From assembly GCA_934490165.1 (NCBI GenBank), contig CAKSTB010000004.1, positions 62,001 to 126,000 on the forward strand: a DNA stretch of 64,000 nt, given 5' to 3'. The first letter of the stretch is position 1, and every line of letters begins with the position of its first letter. Both the position numbers and the translations under genes were made by a program. The DNA comes from an uncultured Ruminiclostridium sp. (GTDB lineage: Bacteria > Bacillota > Clostridia > Oscillospirales > Ruminococcaceae). Of the stretch, positions 52,252-59,899 are shown piece after piece. The notes under the pieces are model-generated. The model saw only the letters and a program-made list of their open reading frames with translations, was not told where the DNA came from and searched no databases.

Positions 52252-52298
52252 TGTAAACCTTTACACAGTATTATGCACCATTTAAGTTAAATTTGCAA
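52252..52298 (-). promoter_or_regulatory. GH74 promoter with LacI/CcpA-like operator
   Basis: Reverse strand TTGCAA (52298-52293), 17 bases, CATAAT (52275-52270). TGTAAAGGTTTACA (52265-52252) covers the transcription start; it differs by one base from the TGTAAACGTTTACA form bound by LacI-family regulators and CcpA. This fits sugar- or catabolite-controlled expression. Confidence 0.6.
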
Positions 52299-52388
52299 GA
52301 CTTGTTTTGTTGATTTGTGAATATGTGATAAATTGCCGCTGTCACTATTGGTTATAATCACGGAATATTCAACAAGAAAAAAATGGGC

Positions 52389-52417
52389 GTGACTTTTTCT
52401 CACATTTGTAGTATAAT
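52389..52417 (+). promoter_or_regulatory. Promoter of GH26 gene
   Basis: GTGACT (52389-52394), 17 bases, TATAAT (52412-52417), giving a leader of about 60 bases. Confidence 0.6.
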
Positions 52418-52481
52418 CGCTGTGTAATCGAATACAAAGTCCTGCAACGTTACATTGAAACGCAGGCAAAAGGAAAGAAAC

Positions 52482-54494
52482 ATGAAAAAACGTATGATCT
52501 TGCTCGCCCTATGTGCGGCACTTATCACCTCAGCGTGCGGTTGCAGTGCGGAAAACAGCTCTCAACCGTCATCGGATACCTCTTCCTCTTCATCGGCTAT
52601 ATCCGAAGCCTCAACAGTCGAAAGCGACTCTTCCTCCGACAAGGAAAACAGCAACGCTTCCTCCGGCAAGGAGGATATCAGCTCCTCGTCCGAAAGCGAT
52701 AACAGCTCTTCCGCTTCTGCGGATAAAACCGACCGTGCCGAAAGCACATCGGATACCTCCGCCGTTACATCTACCGCCCACTCGGAAAACTCACCGGGCA
52801 CAACTGCTCCATCGTCAAGTATAAACACCTCGACAAATTCTGCCTCAACAACTGCGACCGATGCAGCAAAACCTTCAACCTCCACAGCAAAGCCTTCAAC
52901 TTCCGCAACGAAACCTTCAACCTCCACAGCGAAACCTTCAACCTCCACAGCAAAACCTTCAACCTCCACAGCGAAACCTTCAACCTCCACAGCGAAGCCT
53001 TCAACCTCCACAGCGAAGCCTTCAACCTCCGCAACGAAGCCCGTATCAACCACGGTACATACCACTTCTCATACCACTTCTTCCAAAAATCAACAGACAA
53101 GCGACAACTCGCCACAGTCATTTTCCAAGACCTATGAAGCGGAGGACGGCTCTTATTCAGATGATATATCCGTCATCACAAACGCCGATGCTTCCGGTGG
53201 AAAAACTGTCGGTAAGTTTGAGAACGACCGCTCCAAATGCCAAATAAGCATCGATGTCCCGTCAGACGGCATATATGACATAGTTGTCCGCTCAATGGGC
53301 ATCGGCTCTGACAAGGAAAACGACCTGTACGTTGACGGCAAAAAAATCGGCTCTTTCAGCAGCACCGCCGACAAATTCTCCGACTATACCGTAAGTGCCG
53401 TAAGCCTCACCGCAGGCAGCCACAAGCTGCATATAATCAAGTCCTGGGGCTGGACAGAGCTTGACTGCGTTACCGTCAAGACAGGCGCTAAGATAAGCGA
53501 CAGCACCTACAACGTCACCTCCTCACTCGTAAACGCAAACGCCACAGCAAACACAAAGAAGCTGTACAGCTTCCTTACAGACAGCTACGGCAAGTACGTC
53601 ATCACAGGTCAGCAGTGTGACGGCGGCTTAAACGGCAACGAGTTCAAGGCGATCAAGAGCGTGACAGGCAAGACACCCGCTCTCCTGGGGCTTGATATGA
53701 TGGACTACACACCGTCAAGGACAGCCCTCGGCGCAACATCGTCAGCAGTTGACAAAGCCATAGAGTTCCACAAAAAAGGCGGCATCGTCACATTCTGCTG
53801 GCACTGGAATGCTCCCACAGAATACCTGAACAGCACCGCTAACAGCTCTGACGGCTGGTGGGGCGGCTTCTACACCAAGAACAGCAATTTTGACATTGCA
53901 AAGGTTATGAACGGACAGGATGCAAACGGTAAAAAACTGATCGACCGTGACATCAAGGAAATCGCAAAGCAGTTAAAGCGTCTTGAAAAAGCAGGCGTAC
54001 CTGTTATATGGCGGCCTCTTCACGAAGGCTCAGGCGGCTGGTTCTGGTGGGGTGCACAAGGTCCCGACGCTTACAAAAAGCTGTGGGTATACCTTTATAA
54101 TGAGCTGACCGATACATACGGTTGCAACAACCTTATATGGGTATACAACGGTCAGAGCGCCGACTGGTATCCGGGTGACGAATATGTCGATATTGTAGGC
54201 GAGGACATCTATCCTGGAAATCACGTCTACGATCCTCAGGTAAGCCGTTTCAAACAGGCGATAAACTACGGCAGTAAAACAAAGATAACGGCTCTCACAG
54301 AAAACGGCTGTATCTTTGATATAGATTCCGCCGTGAGCATAAACGCTCTTTGGGGCTGGTTTATGACATGGGGCGGCGATTTTACCGCAAACGGCAGTTC
54401 ATACAGTGAAAAGTACACCGAAAAGTCGGTCATTACTAAAATGTATTCAAGCAAGTATGCCCTGACTCTCGAAAATCTGCCGTCAATTTACTGA
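52482..54494 (+). CDS. GH26 beta-mannanase lipoprotein with CBM35
   Basis: 670 residues from ATG 52482 (AAAGGAAAG upstream). Lipobox near Cys 18-20, then about 110 Ser/Thr-rich residues and a stalk of ten near-perfect 7-residue units of the type TAKPSTS (52862-53050). Next a CBM35-like module ('KTYEAEDGSYSDDISV' to 'SWGWTELDCVTVKTG'), which binds mannan, galactose or uronic acids. The GH26 barrel follows from about residue 345: 'YVITGQQCDGG', acid/base Glu in 'VIWRPLHEGSGGWFWWG' (about E515), nucleophile Glu in 'ITALTENGCIFD' (about E607). It degrades beta-mannan at the cell surface. Divergent partner of the GH74 gene. Confidence 0.93.
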   Translation: MKKRMILLALCAALITSACGCSAENSSQPSSDTSSSSSAISEASTVESDSSSDKENSNASSGKEDISSSSESDNSSSASADKTDRAESTSDTSAVTSTAHSENSPGTTAPSSSINTSTNSASTTATDAAKPSTSTAKPSTSATKPSTSTAKPSTSTAKPSTSTAKPSTSTAKPSTSTAKPSTSATKPVSTTVHTTSHTTSSKNQQTSDNSPQSFSKTYEAEDGSYSDDISVITNADASGGKTVGKFENDRSKCQISIDVPSDGIYDIVVRSMGIGSDKENDLYVDGKKIGSFSSTADKFSDYTVSAVSLTAGSHKLHIIKSWGWTELDCVTVKTGAKISDSTYNVTSSLVNANATANTKKLYSFLTDSYGKYVITGQQCDGGLNGNEFKAIKSVTGKTPALLGLDMMDYTPSRTALGATSSAVDKAIEFHKKGGIVTFCWHWNAPTEYLNSTANSSDGWWGGFYTKNSNFDIAKVMNGQDANGKKLIDRDIKEIAKQLKRLEKAGVPVIWRPLHEGSGGWFWWGAQGPDAYKKLWVYLYNELTDTYGCNNLIWVYNGQSADWYPGDEYVDIVGEDIYPGNHVYDPQVSRFKQAINYGSKTKITALTENGCIFDIDSAVSINALWGWFMTWGGDFTANGSSYSEKYTEKSVITKMYSSKYALTLENLPSIY

Positions 54495-54506
54495 TAAATA
54501 TGAACG

Positions 54507-54544
54507 CAAAAGCTCCGGCAAGCACAACGCCTGCCGGAGCTTTT
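54507..54544 (+). terminator. Terminator after GH26 gene
   Basis: 13-bp stem AAAAGCTCCGGCA/TGCCGGAGCTTTT around an 11-base loop. Its A-rich left arm could also serve htpG on the other strand. Confidence 0.9.
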
Positions 54545-54564
54545 ATATATTCAAATTTCAATTA

Positions 54565-56448
54565 TTATACCATAAGAGAACAGATCTTATTGCTGTAATC
54601 AACAGGGTCTTCTATAGGCATACCCTCAACAAGAAGTGCCTGATCGTACAGGATCTCGCTGTATGTTTTCAGCTTGTCCTTATCGGTTTCATACAGCTTT
54701 TTCAGTGTTTCATAGATAGGATGCTCGGCGTTTATCTCCAGTACCTTTTCGGCCTTTGCGTCATGCTCTGCGGGCATCTGACTGAGTACCTTCTCCATCT
54801 CGATAGAAAGCAGTCCGTCGCTTGTCAGGCATACAGCGTGCGACTTCAGTATCTTTGACAATCTTACGTCCTTTACCTTGCCGCCGAGCGAATCTTTCAT
54901 AAACGCAAACATATCCTTGCTTTCCTCAGCCTTAGCCTTCATCTCTTCCTTTTCTTCTGGAGTTTCAAGGTCAAGGTCGCCTGCGGATACGGACTTGAAC
55001 TGCTTTTCGTTGTAGTCCACCATCATCTGCAATGCGAACTCATCAACGCTGTCTATAAGATAAAGTATCTCATAGCCCTTATCCTTTACTAGCTCTGTCT
55101 GAGGGAGCTTGTCTATCTTGTCGACTGTTTCGCCGCTTGCGAAGTAGATGTACTTCTGATCTTCCTTCATTCTTGAAACGTACTCTTCAAGCGTAACAAG
55201 CTTCTTCTCGTTTGAAGAATAGAACAGCAGTAAATCTTTGAGCAGTTCCTTGCCTGCGCCAAAGCCGTTATATACGCCGAACTTTATCTGAAGTCCGAAC
55301 ACCTTCCAGAACTTTTCGTATCTCTCACGGTCGTTGCGGAGCATCTTTGTAAGCTCGTTCTTTATCGAACGCTCAAGGCTCTTTTCGATTATCTTGAGCT
55401 GTCTGTCATGCTGTAACATCTCACGGGAGATGTTGAGCGACAGGTCGGCTGAGTCTACAAGACCCTTTACAAAGCTGAAATAGTCGGGGAGCAGATCGGC
55501 ACACTTGTCCATTATCAGAACGCCGTTTGAATAAAGCTGTAAGCCCTTTTCATAGTCCTTTGAATAGTAGTCGAAAGGCGCTTTTGAGGGGATATACATA
55601 AGTGCATTATATGTTGCCGTGCCCTCTGTCTTTGTATGGATATGAGCGATAGGATCGTCATAGTCGAAGAACTTTTCCTTGTAGAACTGATTGTAGTCCT
55701 CGTCCTTAAGCTCCGACTTGCTCTTGTTCCAGATAGGCACCATGCTGTTGAGCGTTTCTATCTCGGTGTGAGTTTCGTACTCGTTTTCAGTACCCTCTTT
55801 AAGGTGCTGATGGCTGACTTCCATTCTGATAGGATAACGGATATAGTCGGAGTACTTCTTTACTATCATACGGAGCTTGTAGTCCTGAAGATACTCGTCA
55901 TATTCCTCTTCCTCTGTGTTCTCCTTTATCTTAAGAGTGATCTTAGTGCCGACATCTTCCTTGTCGCACTCGGTAATTGAGTAACCGTCAACGCCCTCCG
56001 AGAACCACTTGTATGCCTGCTCACTGCCGTAAGCCTTTGACTCGACCGTGACCTCTGACGCTACCATAAATGCCGAGTAGAAGCCGACACCGAACTGGCC
56101 GATAACGTTTATATCGTCCTTTTCGGTTTCCGTATTGTCATTCTTGAACTTGAAAGAGCCGCTGTTTGCGATAACGCCGAGGTTATTTTCAAGTTCTTCC
56201 TTAGTCATACCGATACCGTTATCGGTAATTGTGATAAGACGGTTATCCTTGTCGACAGCAAGGTCGATACCGAGGTCTTTTCTCTCTATGCCGAGGTTTT
56301 CTGTAAGCGATTTGAAATACAGCTTGTCAAGCGCATCGCTCGCATTTGAAATAAGCTCACGCAGGAATATCTCCTTGTGAGTGTAGATCGAATTGATCAT
56401 CATATCAAGCAAACGCTTTGATTCTGCCTTAAATGCCTTCTTTGCCAT
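54565..56448 (-). CDS. htpG: Hsp90 chaperone HtpG
   Basis: 627 residues from ATG 56448 (AAAGGAT upstream); earlier codons to 56544 lie in the leader. GHKL ATPase: 'FLRELISNASDALDKLYF', 'ITDNGIGMTKEELENNLGVIANSG', 'INVIGQFGVGFYSAFMVA', middle domain 'LYSNGVLIMDKCADLLPDYFSFVKGLVDSADLSLNISRE', and C-terminal dimerisation region. ATP-driven chaperone of the cytoplasm. Controlled by a consensus promoter with a perfect CIRCE operator, so HrcA is the expected repressor. Confidence 0.95.
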   Translation of the reverse strand: MAKKAFKAESKRLLDMMINSIYTHKEIFLRELISNASDALDKLYFKSLTENLGIERKDLGIDLAVDKDNRLITITDNGIGMTKEELENNLGVIANSGSFKFKNDNTETEKDDINVIGQFGVGFYSAFMVASEVTVESKAYGSEQAYKWFSEGVDGYSITECDKEDVGTKITLKIKENTEEEEYDEYLQDYKLRMIVKKYSDYIRYPIRMEVSHQHLKEGTENEYETHTEIETLNSMVPIWNKSKSELKDEDYNQFYKEKFFDYDDPIAHIHTKTEGTATYNALMYIPSKAPFDYYSKDYEKGLQLYSNGVLIMDKCADLLPDYFSFVKGLVDSADLSLNISREMLQHDRQLKIIEKSLERSIKNELTKMLRNDRERYEKFWKVFGLQIKFGVYNGFGAGKELLKDLLLFYSSNEKKLVTLEEYVSRMKEDQKYIYFASGETVDKIDKLPQTELVKDKGYEILYLIDSVDEFALQMMVDYNEKQFKSVSAGDLDLETPEEKEEMKAKAEESKDMFAFMKDSLGGKVKDVRLSKILKSHAVCLTSDGLLSIEMEKVLSQMPAEHDAKAEKVLEINAEHPIYETLKKLYETDKDKLKTYSEILYDQALLVEGMPIEDPVDYSNKICSLMV

Positions 56449-56554
56449 AATAACCATATCCTTTCTATGATTCCGCCGAGCATCGGCGGGAGTGATCGTA
56501 ATTTGCTCTGTCTGCACGGTGCTGTTGTGCACTGCAAGCGGCATTTTTGCCTTT

Positions 56555-56614
56555 TTAGCACTCTACACGTCTGAGTGCTAAAATATATTATAGCACTGAT
56601 TTTATATTTGTCAA
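56555..56614 (-). promoter_or_regulatory. htpG promoter with perfect CIRCE element
   Basis: Reverse strand TTGACA (56614-56609), 16 bases, TATAAT (56592-56587). Directly downstream lies CIRCE: TTAGCACTC (56555-56563), 9 bases, GAGTGCTAA (56573-56581), identical to the consensus arms bound by HrcA. Confidence 0.95.
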
Positions 56615-56675
56615 GGGGTAAATGTAATGTGGGTAGTATTTTTGTGGATAAAGGAAAGGGCGGCACTTGCCGCCC

Positions 56676-56840
56676 GAAAGTCTGTTTTTATAAAAATAGA
56701 GCAAATTCTCTATCCCTATCCCCAAACCCCTTCCCCGTGGGAAGGGGCTATATTACTGGGGCTACCGCCCCTAGTCCCTGTCGGGGGCTTCGCCCCTGCG
56801 ACCCCAATTTTTAATAATTAAGAGGTTTTTCGACAGTCTG
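56676..56840. repeat. Family B repeat, copy 4 (short form)
   Basis: GTCTGTTTTTATAAAAATAG at the left and AGAGGTTTTTCGACAGTC at the right, with the CCCCTTCCCCGTGGGAAGGGG and GGGGGCTTCGCCCC hairpins inside. It begins right after the hairpin GGGCGGC/GCCGCCC (56658-56675); AGGGCGGG recurs at the right edge. Occupies the 56615-56900 gap. Confidence 0.78.
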
Positions 56841-56900
56841 AGGGCGGGAACAGACATAATATTTATCTCCGGATAAATCTGCGCATCTACGAAACAATTA

Positions 56901-59222
56901 CTACACCGTAATTATCCCATTTTTAACGCACGTTTCAAGCATAAGGCGCTTTGTCTGTCCGCCGGCTTCAAAGTACACCGTACCTATGCCGAGCTTGTCA
57001 ATACTTCTGATAACACCGTTGCCGAAAACACTGTGATACAGCTTATCTCCCTCTTTGGGCATAACGACCCGCTTTGACGGCACTATATCCGCCTTTGCAC
57101 TGTCATTGGTGTTCAGCTTGTCAAGCTCCTCCTTAGTAATATAGTGTGCAGTTCTGTCGCGGTCTTTCAGCATTTCTTCAAGCGTCTTAAGCTCACTCCT
57201 GCCGTTTGCATACCTTATATACAGCTTATCGTTGCAGTATGCTGTAACAACGCCCTTGCCGCTTTCCCTGTCGCAGTATTCACGTCCGAGCATATCTCTT
57301 GCAAACAGCGAAAAGAAAATGTCATTGCTGTCGGTGTATTCGATCGGGATATCGCGGTCGACCTCGCTTACAAACTCCGAACTTTCGCCGGTGCACGAGA
57401 AAAGATACAACTCCTTTTTGGCTCTTGTCATAGCAACATAGAACAGTCTGCGTTCTTCCTCATACAGCTTCACGTCTTCCTTGTCGTCAAGCTTGTCCGA
57501 TGTGATTGACGGCAGTATATTATCAATCACATCAAGCAGGTATACACGGTCGTACTCAAGTCCCTTGCTTGAATGTATCGTTGACAGCGTGAAAAGGCTG
57601 TCGGGGTCGTCGGTATGCGTTGCCATTATCTCATTCAGCTCGCCGAGCCGTGAGATCAATTGCTTGCTGTTACTCACATTTCTTGCAAGCAAGCGCAGTA
57701 TGTCATACTTGCCCGCATCGAAATTGTTCTTATGAACATAGTCGCTGTACTGCATTGTACGCCAGATTATGCTGAGCGTTTCCGATGCACCCGCACTGCG
57801 TGCCTGTCCGGCATATTCCGCCATACGCATAATATTCTTACGCGAGCTGTCCGTAAGCTCTATTCCGCCGCCGGCTGTAGGTTCACCCGGACCCAGCAGT
57901 GCATCGGTTATCGGTATATGCCGCGTTGCACTAATACGGCAGGCTGTCTGTGCCGTCTGCTTATTTATGTAAAGCCCGATCTTGTAGTATATCTGCATAA
58001 ACTCATCTACGTTGTATGGGTCGTTTATGAAGTTTATTATCGATACGATATCCGTTACAGGTTTACTTGTGAAGAAGGTCTTTTCGCCGCCTTTAAGTCT
58101 GTAGCCGATACCGCTCCGTTCCAGCATATCAACGAGCGCCACAGCGCTGTCATTGTTGCGGAACAGTGCCGCTGTCTGCATTTCATTTCTCTTTGCTATC
58201 CCGCACAGAAAGTCATACTGCACCGCCCTGCCGCGGCAATGTACCGTCCTTACCGGTATTCCGGCTTCGTTCACCGCAAATATCGTCTTGTCGCGGCGGA
58301 AGCGGTTGCGGCTGACAAACGCATTTGCCGCACCTATTATCTCCGGCGTGGAGCGGAAATTCTGCTCCATAAACAGCACTTCGGCATTCTCGTATGTCTT
58401 TTCAAAGTCGGTAAGCGCATCAGGATATGCACCTCTGAATGCATATATGCTCTGATCCTCATCACCGACCATAAATATATTGCCACTGCCCTTTGCAAGC
58501 ACCTTAATTATTTCGTGCTGTATCTTTGACGTGTCCTGCGCCTCATCAACACATATATAGCGGAAACGTCTGTGATAATAATCCAGTATATCGGGGCATT
58601 TTGTAAGTATATCGAGCGCTGTCACCATCTGGTCGTCATAGTCCATAAGCCCTCTGACCGCAAGCTCACTGCAATACTTTTTATAGATCTTAAGCGTGTC
58701 CGCACCGCCGCAGTCAAGCTCCGATATCTGCTCGTCTGTCAGCATCATATTCTTGGCGTATGTGATCATCGCGCCGACATCGTTTACAGCGGACGGATCG
58801 GCAAACTCGCCCGTGATATCCTTGTATATATCAGATATAAGCCGCTTACGGTCACCCTCACGGCTCATAAGCTTCGGAATGTTCTCAGTGCCGTACACAT
58901 TGCCGTAACGCTCTATGATCTTTGTTGATAAGCCGTTTATTGTTCGTATCTCAAGACTTCCTGCATACTCGCTCCCGAAAAACGCCGCAAAGCGCTTCTT
59001 AAGCTCAAACGTTGCGGCTCTGGTATAGGTCACGGCGAGTATCCCGGACGGCGATATGCCGCGGCAGTATATCATATATCCGAGCCGTGTTATAAGCACG
59101 GTAGTTTTTCCGCTTCCGGGCACGGCAAGCAGAAGCACAGCCCCCTCGGTAGCGGTGACTGCCTGTTTTTGCTGTGCGCTCAGATGTGAAGTGTATCGCT
59201 CTTTGAATTCGTTTTCGGTCAT
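56901..59222 (-). CDS. UvrD/PcrA-like superfamily 1 DNA helicase
   Basis: 773 residues from ATG 59222 (GGAGG upstream); the promoter lies downstream of any earlier start. Motif I 'AVPGSGKTTVLITRLGYM', Ia 'ILAVTYTRAATFELKKRF', II 'YICVDEAQDTSKIQ', III 'MVGDEDQSIYAFRGAYPD', V 'LSTIHSSKGLEYDRVYLLDV', VI 'EEERRLFYVAMTRAKKELYLFSC'. The C-terminal 'GDKLYHSVFGNGVIRSIDK..TVYFEAG' is the Tudor-like domain of PcrA that binds RNA polymerase. A 3'-5' helicase for repair or transcription-linked processes. Its length and odd spacing suggest a second, diverged homologue rather than the housekeeping PcrA. Confidence 0.9.
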   Translation of the reverse strand: MTENEFKERYTSHLSAQQKQAVTATEGAVLLLAVPGSGKTTVLITRLGYMIYCRGISPSGILAVTYTRAATFELKKRFAAFFGSEYAGSLEIRTINGLSTKIIERYGNVYGTENIPKLMSREGDRKRLISDIYKDITGEFADPSAVNDVGAMITYAKNMMLTDEQISELDCGGADTLKIYKKYCSELAVRGLMDYDDQMVTALDILTKCPDILDYYHRRFRYICVDEAQDTSKIQHEIIKVLAKGSGNIFMVGDEDQSIYAFRGAYPDALTDFEKTYENAEVLFMEQNFRSTPEIIGAANAFVSRNRFRRDKTIFAVNEAGIPVRTVHCRGRAVQYDFLCGIAKRNEMQTAALFRNNDSAVALVDMLERSGIGYRLKGGEKTFFTSKPVTDIVSIINFINDPYNVDEFMQIYYKIGLYINKQTAQTACRISATRHIPITDALLGPGEPTAGGGIELTDSSRKNIMRMAEYAGQARSAGASETLSIIWRTMQYSDYVHKNNFDAGKYDILRLLARNVSNSKQLISRLGELNEIMATHTDDPDSLFTLSTIHSSKGLEYDRVYLLDVIDNILPSITSDKLDDKEDVKLYEEERRLFYVAMTRAKKELYLFSCTGESSEFVSEVDRDIPIEYTDSNDIFFSLFARDMLGREYCDRESGKGVVTAYCNDKLYIRYANGRSELKTLEEMLKDRDRTAHYITKEELDKLNTNDSAKADIVPSKRVVMPKEGDKLYHSVFGNGVIRSIDKLGIGTVYFEAGGQTKRLMLETCVKNGIITV

Positions 59223-59245
59223 ATACATTCCTCCGTGTATCTTAT

Positions 59246-59274
59246 ATTTTACCATATCTGTCGTCATACTGCAA
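59246..59274 (-). promoter_or_regulatory. Promoter of the helicase gene
   Basis: Reverse strand TTGCAG (59274-59269), 17 bases, TAAAAT (59251-59246), 24 bases before the ATG. Confidence 0.65.
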
Positions 59275-59393
59275 TATAAACCGCTCAGAGCACATCATAC
59301 AATAAGGCGGAATGTGAAAATTTCGGGAAAAGGCTTTTCTTATCGGAGATTTTGTGGTATGATAAATATATATGTACATTTTGAGGTGAACAG

Positions 59394-59888
59394 ATGAACG
59401 CACAGGAATTGGCTGCTTTGATAAAGCAGGCTCAGACAGGTGACACAGACGGTTTTGCTCAGCTGTATAAGGCTGTGTACAGACCTATATATAAAATAGC
59501 CCGCATGGCAATGAAAAACGACGACGCGGCAGTCGAGGCGGTAAGGCTTACGGTACTTGACAGCTTTGCGGCTCTGCCTACAGCAACGCTGAACACTACT
59601 TCCCAGTTTATAGAGTGGCTCGTAAAGATACTCTGCACAAAAATAAGACATCTCAATAAGTCGGGCGGCGAGCTTACCGCAAAAGCAGACGGCGGCACGG
59701 AAATACGGCAGGCGCTTGACGAACTGCCTGATATAGAGCGACTTGTACTCAGCGTCAGCACGGTATGCGGCTGCAGTGCCGAGAAAACCGCAAAGCTGTG
59801 CGGATATACAGAGGAAACAGTGGGCGTGTGCCTTACCAATGCAGAGGTAACAATGAAGGCTCGTCTGCTGTCCGAACAGAGCATCTGA
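59394..59888 (+). CDS. ECF-like RNA polymerase sigma factor
   Basis: 164 residues; GAGGTG ribosome site. Region 2-like N-terminus ('LIKQAQTGDTDGFAQLYKAVYRPIYKIARMAMKN', 'VEAVRLTVLDSFAALP') and region 4 helix-turn-helix ('ALDELPDIERLVLSVSTVCGCSAEKTAKLCGYTEETVGVCLTNAEVTMKARL'). Region 2.3/2.4, which melts and reads the -10, is weakly conserved, so DNA specificity is hard to guess. The next gene, 11 bases on, is a large membrane protein likely to act as its anti-sigma factor. Confidence 0.8.
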   Translation: MNAQELAALIKQAQTGDTDGFAQLYKAVYRPIYKIARMAMKNDDAAVEAVRLTVLDSFAALPTATLNTTSQFIEWLVKILCTKIRHLNKSGGELTAKADGGTEIRQALDELPDIERLVLSVSTVCGCSAEKTAKLCGYTEETVGVCLTNAEVTMKARLLSEQSI

Positions 59889-59899
59889 CGGAGGAAAGA

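Noticed and set aside
52862..53050. Short regular repeats that could suggest a CRISPR array
   Set aside because: Units are contiguous, 21 bases, in frame and lack unique spacers; no cas genes nearby.
52562..53121. Antisense frame rich in VEVEGFA repeats opposite the GH26 stalk
   Set aside because: Shadow of the 21-base repeats that encode TAKPSTS; the GH26 frame has signal peptide, modules and catalytic residues.
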